26,019 bases of DNA, from the IMG/VR virus record IMGVR_UViG_3300049226_000061, positions 1 through 26,019 of that record; one strand, 5' to 3'. Under the pieces are notes generated by a model, which was not told the DNA's origin, made no database searches, and worked only from the letters and a program-made list of their open reading frames with translations. The position numbers were made by a program, and so were the translations under genes. The stretch is from a virus. Shown here one piece after another: positions 7,564 to 15,933 of this stretch. Numbering within the stretch: the first letter of the stretch is position 1; the number at the start of each line of letters is the position of its first letter.

Positions 7564-7697
7564 TAAAGCACATTTTAGATTTATTAAAGTTAGATGATTA
7601 CTATGGCGTGTCTCCTTACATCGACATCGCCAAAGGTAAATATCAAGCACCCAAAACAGTAAAAGAGGCAATTAACAAACGAAAAAGATTTAACTAA
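7560..7697 (+). CDS. 45-residue hypothetical protein in tail operon
   Basis: The ORF begins MIKHILDLLKLDDYYGVSPY and ends with a basic helix NKRKRFN. It overlaps the upstream stop by four bases (ATGA) and its own stop overlaps the tape measure start (TAATG). Such perfect coupling on both sides is strong support that it is translated. It is soluble and basic at the end. It may help tail assembly because of its place right before the tape measure gene; this is inference. Confidence 0.65.
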   Translation: MIKHILDLLKLDDYYGVSPYIDIAKGKYQAPKTVKEAINKRKRFN

Positions 7698-9679
7698 TGG
7701 CAAACCAAATACAAGACATAAAGGTAGCGATAAAAGTCGATGGAGCAGGACAAGCCTATGTCCAAATAGATAAGCTAGGTGGTGGTTTTATGAAAGCTAC
7801 AACTGCAGCTAAAAAACTCCAAGAAGCCATAAAGCAACAGAATCCTGTACTTAAAGGGTCTGTTGCAGATTACCAAAGACAAATATCTGCACTAAAGCAA
7901 ATTAGAGATAACTCAGCCAAGACAGCTAACGATTACAATAGACAGACTATAGCAATATCGAAGTTGCAAACCAAAATGAGGGCTTTAACAGCCACAACTC
8001 AAGTTCAAAACAAGGTAAACGAAGCTCAGATATCAAATGCAGGTCTTGCAGGGGCTACCCTTACGGAATTTGGTCGTACCATATCGGATTTACCTTATGG
8101 TATTCGTGGTGTTGCAAACAACTTGTCTCAGTTGTCTACATTGTTCGTTACACTTATAGCTAAGTCTGACGGTGCAACAAACGCCTTTAAACAACTGCTT
8201 TCACAGCTTAGGGGTCCTTTAGGTTTCATATTGGCATTCCAAGCAATAATATCGCTAATAGATTTTTTCGCAGGTTCAGTCTCAAAAGCTACTGAAGAAA
8301 CGGACGCATTATCAAAAGCATTTAAAAGCGCATCTGAAGAAGCTTCAAAAGTTACAGTGGAGCTTGATATGCTATTGGGGGTTATCCAGGACTCTGGTTC
8401 ATCAACATTTGATTTCGATAGAGCTGTTAAGCAGTTGAGGAATAACTTTCCAAAATTAGTTTCACAATTAGACATAGCTGGAGTATCTACTGAAGATTTA
8501 AAAAATAAAACTGATGAAGCTAAGAGAATTACAGATGCATATACCGACTCCATAATAAGGCAAGCTAAAGCTAGAGCTATATTAAGTGAGATAGAGAAGA
8601 TTGAAGCTGAAAAATTAGAGAATGAACTGAAGCTACAGAGAGATCTTCAGGAGGAGGAAAAAACAAGAGAATTTGAAAGTAGAAAAGAAAGGATAGCAAC
8701 AACCAACTTAGCTTTCGGTACTATAATTAGGAGTGAAAAAGAAATCACAAGTAGTTTTGAGGAGCAAAGCGATAGGCGAATAAAGAAGATGAAGGAAGAG
8801 TTTGATGAAAAGCAAAAACTGCTAAATCAAGACTTAGAGTTCCTCACTTCAAGATTAGACACATCAGAAGTTCTTGAGTCATTGGACGAAAAAACTGTCA
8901 GTTCAATTAAGGAAAGGGGATACAGTGTTAAGACACTGTTCGATATGGAGCTAGAGGCAGACGATATATTGACAAGAAAGACGCTAGAAAATTCAGCTAA
9001 AAGAGGAAGGACAAGAGCAGAGGAGCTTGAGGAATTAAAGAGAATAGGTAAGGCGTTGCTATCTTCTATGTCAGAGGCGTTTGATGCTGAGTTTGAGGCT
9101 GATGTGTCTATAGAAGAGAGAAAAACTACTATAGCAAACAACGAGCTAAAAAAGAGGCTTAGAAATGAAAGTTTATCTGCTAGTGAAAAGGAGGGAATAA
9201 ATAATCAGATAGCAGCGAATGAGGAGGCTTTACAAGCTAAAAGAGATAAACTTGCTGAAAAGAACTTCAAGCAACAGAAAGCCCTATCTATAGTTCAAGC
9301 CTTAATGTCAACATATGAAATGGCTACTGATGCCTTTGCAACTATTAAAGGTATGAAAATACTAGGTCCTGCTGCACTTCCTTTAGCTATAGCAGCAGCA
9401 GCAACAGCAACAGCTTTCGGATTGAAGCAGGTTGCGGCTATAAAGAGGACTAAATTTGTACCATCAGCAATAGGCGGAAGTGGAGGTGGTGCAGGTGGTG
9501 CAGGAGGCGCAGATATACAAGCCCCTGACTTCAACGTAGTAGGTGCATCCGAAACATCGCAATTAGCAGAAACTGTAGCTGGTCAACAAGCGAAACCTGT
9601 AAAGGCTTTTGTTGTAGGAAAAGACATATCGACTCAGCAGGAGCTTGATAGAAATATAAGCAATACAGCATCCTTCTGA
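7697..9679 (+). CDS. Tape measure protein
   Basis: The 660-residue protein sets tail length and is threaded through the tail tube. Evidence: an N-terminal MANQIQDIKVAIKVDGAGQA followed by long coiled-coil helices (Lys, Gln, Ala rich), hydrophobic segments around residues 135-195 (GFILAFQAIISLIDFFAG), a second long charged coiled coil at about 285-540, and an Ala-rich hydrophobic stretch near 553-580 followed by a Gly-rich linker. This pattern is typical of tape measures. It is short for the class; by the usual 0.15 nm per residue it would imply a tail around 100 nm. Position in the tail operon supports the call. Confidence 0.8.
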   Translation: MANQIQDIKVAIKVDGAGQAYVQIDKLGGGFMKATTAAKKLQEAIKQQNPVLKGSVADYQRQISALKQIRDNSAKTANDYNRQTIAISKLQTKMRALTATTQVQNKVNEAQISNAGLAGATLTEFGRTISDLPYGIRGVANNLSQLSTLFVTLIAKSDGATNAFKQLLSQLRGPLGFILAFQAIISLIDFFAGSVSKATEETDALSKAFKSASEEASKVTVELDMLLGVIQDSGSSTFDFDRAVKQLRNNFPKLVSQLDIAGVSTEDLKNKTDEAKRITDAYTDSIIRQAKARAILSEIEKIEAEKLENELKLQRDLQEEEKTREFESRKERIATTNLAFGTIIRSEKEITSSFEEQSDRRIKKMKEEFDEKQKLLNQDLEFLTSRLDTSEVLESLDEKTVSSIKERGYSVKTLFDMELEADDILTRKTLENSAKRGRTRAEELEELKRIGKALLSSMSEAFDAEFEADVSIEERKTTIANNELKKRLRNESLSASEKEGINNQIAANEEALQAKRDKLAEKNFKQQKALSIVQALMSTYEMATDAFATIKGMKILGPAALPLAIAAAATATAFGLKQVAAIKRTKFVPSAIGGSGGGAGGAGGADIQAPDFNVVGASETSQLAETVAGQQAKPVKAFVVGKDISTQQELDRNISNTASF

Positions 9680-9713
9680 TAGAACAAAAAGCAACTCAAT
9701 AAGTTATTTATAT

Positions 9714-11249
9714 ATGGAAGAAATAAAAGTTATCGAACTTATCATAGACGAGGAAAACGAAATTAGTGGGATAGACGCTATCTCTATTGTGGATGACCCT
9801 GCAATCCAGGAGGACTTTATTATGCTTAGTTCACAGGAAGTGAAACTCGCTGAAGTTGATCAGGAGAAGAAAATACTGATGGGTCCGGCACTTATCCCTA
9901 ACAAAAAGATATACCGTAAAAACGGAGAAGACGAATACTTTATATATTTCTCTAAAGATACCGTCAGAAAAGCCTCAGAGCTTTTCCTGACGAAAGGAAA
10001 CCAAAATAACGCTACTTTAGAACACGATGGTAAGCTAGATGGCTTATCAGTGGTAGAATCTTGGATTATTGATGATACGAACCAAGATAAGTCTCGTAAA
10101 TATGGTTTTGACCTACCTAATGGCACTTGGATGGTGTCTATGAAGGTATATGATGATGATGTATGGTCAGATTACGTTAAAACAGGCAAGGTAAAAGGCT
10201 TCAGCATCGAAGGGCACTTCGCAGATGCTATGGAGAGACCCCAAGAGCAACTTCCTGAGTATGGCGATGATGAACTAGAGGCTTTATCAGTCATAGAAGA
10301 GCTTACAGAGGCTATGGACGTTGAATTACGCACATATGATGATTACCCTAAGGCTGCAAGAGAAAATGCAAGGAAAGTCCTTAATTGGCGTTTACGTTAT
10401 GGTCGTGATGAGGTCAAGGGAATGACTAGGGTGGGCTGGCGAAGAGCCAATCAGCTCGCTAAAGGACAAAAAATCAGCCGCTCAACAATTGCCAGGATGG
10501 CTTCATTCAATAGACATCGTAAAAACGCTACTATAGACCCAAACCTAAGAGGAACACCCTGGAAAGACAAGGGATACGTTGCTTGGCTTGGTTGGGGTGG
10601 TACTGAAGGTGTAAATTGGGCTATTCGCAAGATGAAGCAATTCAGAAGGGGTGAATTTGCCTCTATGGTTGTAGATGAGAACACTGCTATTATAGATGAC
10701 CGCCTTGCATACGCAACAAAGGAGCTTGCAGAGAAAGCTGCTCAAGATATTGGATGTGAAGGATACCACGAACACGAGTTTGAAGGTAAAACTTGGTATA
10801 TGCCGTGTAAAGAGCACAACCTAGCAGAGATAGGACCAAGAGGTGGAGTAAAAAAGTCCCCTAAAGCTCCGAAATCGGACACTCCGAACCCTAGACCAAA
10901 GGGTGAGGGGTCCGCTAAAGGCGATGCGTCAGGAAAAACAGGTGCTAAGGTATCTGCAAAAGACAAGAAAGCCCTACAAAAGAAGGCTGATGAATTTAAC
11001 GATAAATATAAAGAGAAACTAGGCTACGGAGTAACTATAGGGGTATTATCTTCAGTGTTTCAGAGAGGTTTAGGTGCGTTTAATACATCCCATTCTCCAA
11101 ATGTTAAGTCAGCTTCGCAGTGGGCACACGCTAGGGTCAACGCTTTTATGTATTTAGTTAAAAACGGAAGACCTGAGAATGCTAAATACACTACAGACTA
11201 CGATTTATTACCTAAGAAGCACCCTAAGTCTCCTGAGAAAAACGCATAA
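9714..11249 (+). CDS. XkdF-like prohead protease, multidomain fusion
   Basis: The first 170 residues match the XkdF-like phage serine protease family (Peptidase_S78_2): KKILMGPALIPNKKIYR, then LEHD with His104 and KGFSIEGHF with Ser164 as likely catalytic pair. This would mature the capsid by cutting scaffold and coat proteins. A second block (about 208-310) has YDDYPKAARENARKVL and WLGWGGTEGVNWAIRKMKQ, a module I associate with phage virion proteins. A third part (330-370) has CEGYHEHEF and WYMPCKEH, Cys/His residues suited to metal binding. The end (430-511) carries GAFNTSHSPNVKSASQWAHA. At 511 residues it is far longer than a protease alone. It opens after the late leader TAAGTTATTTATATATGG and lies before scaffold and capsid genes. 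Confidence 0.7.
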   Translation: MEEIKVIELIIDEENEISGIDAISIVDDPAIQEDFIMLSSQEVKLAEVDQEKKILMGPALIPNKKIYRKNGEDEYFIYFSKDTVRKASELFLTKGNQNNATLEHDGKLDGLSVVESWIIDDTNQDKSRKYGFDLPNGTWMVSMKVYDDDVWSDYVKTGKVKGFSIEGHFADAMERPQEQLPEYGDDELEALSVIEELTEAMDVELRTYDDYPKAARENARKVLNWRLRYGRDEVKGMTRVGWRRANQLAKGQKISRSTIARMASFNRHRKNATIDPNLRGTPWKDKGYVAWLGWGGTEGVNWAIRKMKQFRRGEFASMVVDENTAIIDDRLAYATKELAEKAAQDIGCEGYHEHEFEGKTWYMPCKEHNLAEIGPRGGVKKSPKAPKSDTPNPRPKGEGSAKGDASGKTGAKVSAKDKKALQKKADEFNDKYKEKLGYGVTIGVLSSVFQRGLGAFNTSHSPNVKSASQWAHARVNAFMYLVKNGRPENAKYTTDYDLLPKKHPKSPEKNA

Positions 11250-11252
11250 CAT

Positions 11253-11393
11253 ATGAAAAATACAGATTTCGAAACTCCATCACGGACAAGCCCTAGGCGC
11301 AGAAAGCGTGGTTGTTTATGTATCGACACTAATAAATATAGCGTAAAATGCTGTAAAGGTAAGTTGAAGAATCAAGGTATTGGTAAAATATAA
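11253..11393 (+). CDS. Cys-rich mini-protein A
   Basis: The 46-residue basic protein has the pattern RKRGCLCIDTNKYSVKCCKG and ends NQGIGKI. Four cysteines in C-x-C ... C-C spacing could bind zinc or form disulfides. It shares this pattern with the next gene, which starts directly after its stop. It sits between protease and scaffold. I recall proteins of this form in flavophage structural clusters, but the function is unknown. Start is the ATG at 11253; the gene is too short for routine ORF finding. Confidence 0.65.
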   Translation: MKNTDFETPSRTSPRRRKRGCLCIDTNKYSVKCCKGKLKNQGIGKI

Positions 11394-11597
11394 ATGGGGA
11401 GAAAGTTCTTAACGCCATCCTATTCTAGCCCAAAAAGGGGTAGAAGGGGATGCCTATGTGGTGATGGCACCTACTCTAGAAAATGCTGTAACGGAACCTT
11501 AAGAGCTCAGGGAATAGGAAGGACTAGGCGATCAGGCGTATATTGGGATAACGTAGAAACAACTTGGGCGTTAACCAATAGAGAGTGGAATAAGTAA
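11394..11597 (+). CDS. Cys-rich mini-protein B (paralogue of A)
   Basis: The 67-residue product repeats the core of the previous protein: RRGCLCGDGTYSRKCCNG followed by QGIG. It begins right at the base after the upstream stop. It has a longer C-terminal tail (RRSGVYWDNVETTWALTNRE) absent from A. The two genes probably arose by tandem duplication and then diverged. Both are basic, which suggests contact with nucleic acid or with acidic scaffold protein; this is inference. Confidence 0.7.
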   Translation: MGRKFLTPSYSSPKRGRRGCLCGDGTYSRKCCNGTLRAQGIGRTRRSGVYWDNVETTWALTNREWNK

Positions 11598-11672
11598 GTT
11601 AAAAATACAACAACATTATATTGTATTAGTTAAGTATATAGTTAATTATTGTTTAACCCTATTAATTAGTAT

Positions 11673-12146
11673 ATGAAAGCTAACGAAATTGTAGAGCGTT
11701 TCAAGAACGTACTACTTAGCAATGAAGCAGAAGTTGAGGCTACTGAAGTAAAAGAAGAAGCCACTCCTGAAGTTGAAGAGCAAGTAGAACTTTCTGAGGA
11801 CGTGAAGAACATCGAAGTTGAGGCTTCTGAAGAATTAGAATCTTCTGAAGAAGTTGAAGCTGGATACGATGATAAAATGGAAGAAGAGGGTGATATGGAC
11901 AAGTATGCTACTAAAGAAGATTTAGCTAAAGCTATTGCTGAGGTTAAAGCTATGGTTGAAGAGCTTAGTTCTCAAAAAGAGGAAGAGCTTGAAGTACCAA
12001 CTGAGCTATCTTCTCAAGAGCCTGCTGTAGAGCCAATCGCTCACAATCCAGAAGCAGAGGTTTCTAAGAAGCCCCTAAATTTATATGCACAGAAACGTGC
12101 AATGACTACTAAAGATATTGTATTTAATAAACTATTCAATTCATAA
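11673..12146 (+). CDS. Capsid scaffold protein
   Basis: The 157-residue protein is very acidic and dominated by Glu in its first half (EVEATEVKEEATPEVEEQVE), then a helical coiled coil (KYATKEDLAKAIAEVKAMVE), and a basic end KKPLNLYAQKRAMTTKDIV. This order, acidic coil followed by a basic C-terminus that binds coat protein, is typical of phage scaffolds. It ends two bases before the major capsid gene, and the protease gene is upstream, the usual partner set. No sequence homology is needed for this call; composition and position support it. Confidence 0.7.
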   Translation: MKANEIVERFKNVLLSNEAEVEATEVKEEATPEVEEQVELSEDVKNIEVEASEELESSEEVEAGYDDKMEEEGDMDKYATKEDLAKAIAEVKAMVEELSSQKEEELEVPTELSSQEPAVEPIAHNPEAEVSKKPLNLYAQKRAMTTKDIVFNKLFNS

Positions 12147-12148
12147 AA

Positions 12149-13093
12149 ATGGCAACAACCACATCTATTACAACAACTTACGCTGGTGAATTTGCAGGGA
12201 AATATATCTCAGCAGCTTTATTGAGCGGTAAAACTTTGGCAGAAGGCGCAATCACCGTTAAGCCAAATGTTAAATTCAAAGAGGTAGTAAAGAAGATTTC
12301 TACAGATGCAATCGTAAAGGATGCAACCTGTGATTTCGACCCTACGTCTACACTCACGCTAACTGAGCGCATCCTTCAACCAGAAGAGTTCCAAGTAAAC
12401 CTTGAGCTTTGTAAGAAGGACTTCCGTTCTGATTGGGAAGCAGTACAAATGGGATATTCTACATTTGACAACTTGCCTCCTTCTTTTGCTGATTTCTTAA
12501 TCGGTCACGTAGCTTCTAAAGTAGCACAAAAGACTGAGCAAAACATCTGGGGTGGAGTAAACGCCACTGCTGGTGAGTTTGATGGTCTTACAGTTCTTAT
12601 GGCTGCTGATTCAGACGTAAATGACGCTGCTAACGACACTGAAACAGCTTACACATCTTCTAACATCGTTTCTTTGTTAGGGAATGTAGTTGATTCTGTT
12701 CCTTCTGCTGTTTATGGTAAAGAAGACTTGACTATCTATGTGCCAACTGTAGCTCTTCAGGCTTATGTACGTGCATTAGGTGGATTTGGTGCTTCTGGAC
12801 TCGGTGCTGCTGGTATCGGAGACCAAGGTACTCAATGGTACAATAGAGGAAATGCACTTTCTTTCGAAGGTATCAAAATCCAACACGCTCCAGGTATGCC
12901 TGCTGACCACATCGTTGCTGGTGAGGCTTCTAACATCTACTTCGGTACAGGTCTATTAGCTGACCACAACGAAGTTAAGTTGTTAGATATGGGTGACTTA
13001 GACGGTTCTCAGAATGTAAGAGTTATTATGCGATTTACTGCAGGTGTACAATATGGCATCGGTGGTGACCTTGTATTACAAACTCTAGCGTAA
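12149..13093 (+). CDS. Major capsid protein
   Basis: The 314-residue protein follows the scaffold at a 2-base gap and is followed by a strong terminator, as expected for the coat gene. It starts MATTTSITTTYAGEFAGKYI; then a strand-rich region (ILQPEEFQVNLELCKKDFRS) and DWEAVQMGYSTFDNLPPSFA, a helix (HVASKVAQKTEQNIWGGV), and a domain with TIYVPTVALQAYVRALGG. This resembles HK97-fold coat proteins of Bacteroidetes phages. Codon choice is visibly biased towards frequent codons ending in T or C relative to the tail genes, as for a highly expressed protein. The fold is inferred. Confidence 0.75.
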   Translation: MATTTSITTTYAGEFAGKYISAALLSGKTLAEGAITVKPNVKFKEVVKKISTDAIVKDATCDFDPTSTLTLTERILQPEEFQVNLELCKKDFRSDWEAVQMGYSTFDNLPPSFADFLIGHVASKVAQKTEQNIWGGVNATAGEFDGLTVLMAADSDVNDAANDTETAYTSSNIVSLLGNVVDSVPSAVYGKEDLTIYVPTVALQAYVRALGGFGASGLGAAGIGDQGTQWYNRGNALSFEGIKIQHAPGMPADHIVAGEASNIYFGTGLLADHNEVKLLDMGDLDGSQNVRVIMRFTAGVQYGIGGDLVLQTLA

Positions 13094-13117
13094 TAAAATA
13101 AATTGTTAAACATAGAA

Positions 13118-13152
13118 GGGTAGGTAAGCCTAGAGCCTACCTGCCCTTTTTT
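13118..13152 (+). terminator. Intrinsic terminator after capsid gene
   Basis: GGGTAGGTA (13118-13126) pairs with TACCTGCCC (13138-13146), with one G-T pair, followed by six T (13147-13152). A standard rho-independent form 25 bases after the capsid stop. It would uncouple capsid expression from the tube gene or allow only partial readthrough. Confidence 0.8.
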
Positions 13153-13165
13153 AATACCAAATAAT

Positions 13166-13771
13166 ATGAGCTGTGATTTATCACTCGGAAGAGAAAGACC
13201 TTGCAAGGACTCCGTAGGAGGACTGAAGGCAATTTACTTTATCAATTATGGTCTTATCGATGCTTCATTTGACGGCACAGATACAGATATGATTGACGGG
13301 TTAGGTACGGGACTTAGTGCGTACAGATATGACCTAAAAGGAAACTCTAATCTTGAGCAAACAATTACCTCTTCTACTGATACAGGAGGTACGTTTTTTG
13401 AGCAAGCACTTACATTGGTTCTTCCAAAACTAACAGTTAAAGACCACAAGGAAATTAAATTGTTAACATTCGGAAGACCGCACATCATTGTAAAAGACAA
13501 CAACGATAACTATTTTATGGTTGGTCTTGAGCACGGTGCTGATGTAACAGGAGGGACTATTAGCTCTGGTGCTGCTATGGGTGACTTAAGCGGATATAAC
13601 TTGACGCTTTCAGGAACCGAAAGAGCCCCTGCTAACTTTGTTAGTGTTACTGCTGAAACAGATACTCAGTTAACTTTAGGCGATGCAAGTACAATTACTG
13701 TAGTGCCAGGAACAGTTGCTGACGTGGACGTTGATGATGACCAATCTGGAATACCAGGAGGTAACAACTAA
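13166..13771 (+). CDS. Major tail tube-like protein
   Basis: The 201-residue protein begins MSCDLSLGRERPCKDSVGGL, which I recognise as the form of tail tube proteins in flavophages. The middle has many strands, with TTTVLP-like TLVLPKLTVKDHKEIKLL, and the end is a Ser/Thr/Asp-rich region ending DDDQSGIPGGNN. The C-terminal Gly/Asp-rich tail could be a small surface domain. It stands alone between two terminators, which suits a protein needed in many copies. Call is moderately sure. Confidence 0.6.
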   Translation: MSCDLSLGRERPCKDSVGGLKAIYFINYGLIDASFDGTDTDMIDGLGTGLSAYRYDLKGNSNLEQTITSSTDTGGTFFEQALTLVLPKLTVKDHKEIKLLTFGRPHIIVKDNNDNYFMVGLEHGADVTGGTISSGAAMGDLSGYNLTLSGTERAPANFVSVTAETDTQLTLGDASTITVVPGTVADVDVDDDQSGIPGGNN

Positions 13772-13782
13772 CAACCACCTTC

Positions 13783-13820
13783 TTAAACGCAATAAGCCTC
13801 ACCTTTCGGTGGGGCTTTTT
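13783..13820 (+). terminator. Terminator overlapping a TTAAACGCAATAAG motif
   Basis: AAGCCTCACC (13794-13803) pairs with GGTGGGGCTT (13808-13817; one G-T pair) around TTTC, followed by a T-run. The dispersed motif TTAAACGCAATAAG (13783-13796) runs into the 5' arm. The terminator lies 23 bases after the tube protein stop. Confidence 0.8.
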
Positions 13821-13841
13821 TGTAAACAAATAACAAGTCTT

Positions 13842-13859
13842 TAAGTTATATATATATGA
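13842..13859 (+). promoter_or_regulatory. Conserved late leader TAAGTTATATATATATGA
   Basis: An identical 18-base sequence lies at 2236-2253, each time ending with the ATG start of the first gene of an operon. A near-copy lies at 9700-9717. It could be the -7 region of a phage promoter or a translation leader. Confidence 0.55.
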
Positions 13860-14215
13860 ATGTATTAGCTCCTGTTCAAACAAGCCAAGAATTAAAAATA
13901 ATCCCTAGAGGTTACAGACCTTCAGGAACAGATTATAAGATTACGCTTATTGAAGACGGTACAGGTAAAACTGAAACAATCACTAATGTTAGTGCTGATC
14001 AAGATGGTAATTATATGGTGTTCACCGTAACCTTCACTATTCTCACTAACAAGTCTATTTATTATATGGAAGTGGAGCGAGATAACAAGGTAAAGTTCAG
14101 GGGTAAAGTATATTGCACGGATAGGTCTGATAAGAAAATTAAGCAGTCTTTAAATAACAACAAATATACAGAGCATAGTGCAGCACCTACGGGGCAAAAA
14201 TATATAACAGTTTAA
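13856..14215 (+). CDS. Hypothetical virion-associated protein
   Basis: The 119-residue product starts MNVLAPVQTSQELKIIPRGY and looks like a beta-sandwich (TDYKITLIEDGTGKTETITN, YMVFTVTFTILTNKSIYYME). Its place directly before the portal gene and after the tube gene suggests a virion or connector part. There is no signal peptide or membrane segment. It opens a new operon after a terminator and has the conserved late leader. Homology is not recognised. Confidence 0.55.
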   Translation: MNVLAPVQTSQELKIIPRGYRPSGTDYKITLIEDGTGKTETITNVSADQDGNYMVFTVTFTILTNKSIYYMEVERDNKVKFRGKVYCTDRSDKKIKQSLNNNKYTEHSAAPTGQKYITV

Positions 14216-14216
14216 T

Positions 14217-15449
14217 ATGGCTAAAAATAAGAAATCAGAGGGAGCAATCAGAGTAGTTAACCTACAGGGTTATACCATACCTCAAATTAAAGAGGACTAT
14301 CGAAATGATTGGGTCACTTACGGAGAAGATAATGATTACTTTGGTGATTTGATTGATAATTACCTTAGTAGCCCAACAAATTCCTGTTGTATAAACGGTA
14401 TTGTGGATATGATTTACGGAAGAGGCTTGAATGCTACAGATAGCGAGGAAAAGCCTGAAATGTTCGCTAGATTCAAAATGATACTAAAAGACGAAGAGGT
14501 AAAGAAATTGGTCAATGATTATAAATTACTTGGTCAAGCTGCTGTTCAGATTGTATATAATAAAAGCAAAACTAGAATTACTTCTCTTACTCACTTCCCT
14601 ATGGAAACGCTAAGAGCTGAGAAGGCAGATGAGGGCAGAATCAACGCATACTATTATCACCCTAAGTGGAGAAAATATAAGCAAGCTGATGAGCCTAAGA
14701 GAATACCAACATTCGGCAATGGGAAAGATAGCGAGCTAAGAGAGCTTTATATCATTCGACCCTATCGTCCAGGATTCTACTACTATGCTCCTGTAGATTA
14801 CCACGGATGTTTGCAATATTGCTCACTTGAAGAGGAGGTATCAAACTACCACATAAACAATATTCTAAACGGGCTTCAGCCATCATTATTAATCAACTTC
14901 AATAATGGAGTTCCCGATGAAGAGGCACAACAGCTTATAGAAAACAAAATACAAGACAAGTTCGGAGGAACGTCTAACTCAGGTAAGTTTATACTAGCGT
15001 TTAACGAAGACCCTGATCGTGCAGCAGATATAGAGCCAATCCACTTACCAGATGCTCACGCACAATACCAATTCCTATCTGACGAGGCTCGTGAGAAGAT
15101 TATGCTTGGACACAGAGTCGTTTCTCCGATACTTCTTGGCATAAAGGATAATACAGGATTTGGAAATAACGCAGAAGAACTTAGAACAGCTTCTGTACTT
15201 ATGGATAACATTGTTATTAGACCATTTCAGGAGAAGATAATAGAGTGCCTTAAAACCATTTTAGCATTCAATGAAATTGATCTTAACTTATACTTTGTAA
15301 CGCTTCAGCCGATTGAGTTTACTGAGCTAGATAATATCGAGACTAAGATTAAGCGTGAGGAGGAAACAGGAGAGAAATTATCGGCAATAGACCGAGTAAA
15401 GTCACTATTTAAAAAGAAAGAAGATGAAGGCACTGTTCATAACGACTGA
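14217..15449 (+). CDS. Portal protein
   Basis: The 410-residue protein forms the ring through which DNA enters the head. Evidence is its pattern: a start MAKNKKSEGAIRVVNLQGYT, then WVTYGEDNDYFGDLIDNYLS and NSCCINGIVDMIYGRGL, similar to portals of flavophages. The centre has the long helical stem (LEEEVSNYHINNILNGLQPS) and FILAFNEDPDRAADIE, then RVVSPILLGIKDNTGFGNNA, a typical portal loop. It is of ordinary length for the family. It overlaps the next gene by 26 bases. Finding the portal well after capsid genes is unusual. Confidence 0.8.
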   Translation: MAKNKKSEGAIRVVNLQGYTIPQIKEDYRNDWVTYGEDNDYFGDLIDNYLSSPTNSCCINGIVDMIYGRGLNATDSEEKPEMFARFKMILKDEEVKKLVNDYKLLGQAAVQIVYNKSKTRITSLTHFPMETLRAEKADEGRINAYYYHPKWRKYKQADEPKRIPTFGNGKDSELRELYIIRPYRPGFYYYAPVDYHGCLQYCSLEEEVSNYHINNILNGLQPSLLINFNNGVPDEEAQQLIENKIQDKFGGTSNSGKFILAFNEDPDRAADIEPIHLPDAHAQYQFLSDEAREKIMLGHRVVSPILLGIKDNTGFGNNAEELRTASVLMDNIVIRPFQEKIIECLKTILAFNEIDLNLYFVTLQPIEFTELDNIETKIKREEETGEKLSAIDRVKSLFKKKEDEGTVHND

Positions 15450-15933
15450 TGATTTAAGGCGCAAGTCGCTTGTAGGTGGGACTGTAGATGCTGATAAGTT
15501 CATTCAGTTTATAGAGGTCAGTCAGGATATACATATTCAAAACTACTTGGGTACAAAGTTGTATGATAAGATACAGGAGCTTATTGTTGACGATGAAATA
15601 GATGATGCAGGAAATGCTGTATACAAAACGCTCTTAAACGACTACCTTACACCGATGCTTATTTGGTTTGCTCAGTCAGACTATTATATGTTTGCATCTT
15701 ATCAAGTGAGTAACGGAGGTGTTTATAAGCATCGTAGCGAGTCCTCAGAGACTCTCTCGATGCAGGAGGTTCAATATCTAGTGGATAACTCAAGGAATAA
15801 AGCTGAGTTTTATACAAGAAGGTTTTTAGATTATATGACGTTTAACTCAAATGATTATCCTGAATACAACGAGTCTAACAATGAGGGTATGTATCCAGAT
15901 AAGTCAGATAATTTCAATAGTTGGGTTTTATGA
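15424..15933 (+). CDS. Head-tail connector protein
   Basis: The 169-residue product begins MKALFITTDDLRRKSLVGGT and resembles a connector family I know as DUF6712 in Bacteroidetes phages: VSQDIHIQNYLGTKLYDKI, a helix-rich middle (LNDYLTPMLIWFAQSDYYMF), then VSNGGVYKHRSESS and TRRFLDYMTFNSNDYPEYN, ending SDNFNSWVL. It overlaps the portal end by 26 bases, so translation is coupled. It likely docks onto the portal. Function is inferred from context and family memory. Confidence 0.65.
   Translation: MKALFITTDDLRRKSLVGGTVDADKFIQFIEVSQDIHIQNYLGTKLYDKIQELIVDDEIDDAGNAVYKTLLNDYLTPMLIWFAQSDYYMFASYQVSNGGVYKHRSESSETLSMQEVQYLVDNSRNKAEFYTRRFLDYMTFNSNDYPEYNESNNEGMYPDKSDNFNSWVL

Noticed and set aside
8128-9141. 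Long minus-strand ORFs opposite the tape measure gene
   Set aside because: They are Ser/Leu-rich mirror frames of a coiled-coil gene and have no promoter; all neighbouring genes are on the + strand.
11068-11080. Minus-strand near-match to the dispersed motif (GTGCGTTTAA)
   Set aside because: It matches only the first 9-10 positions and lies in the protease gene; a chance match of this length is plausible.
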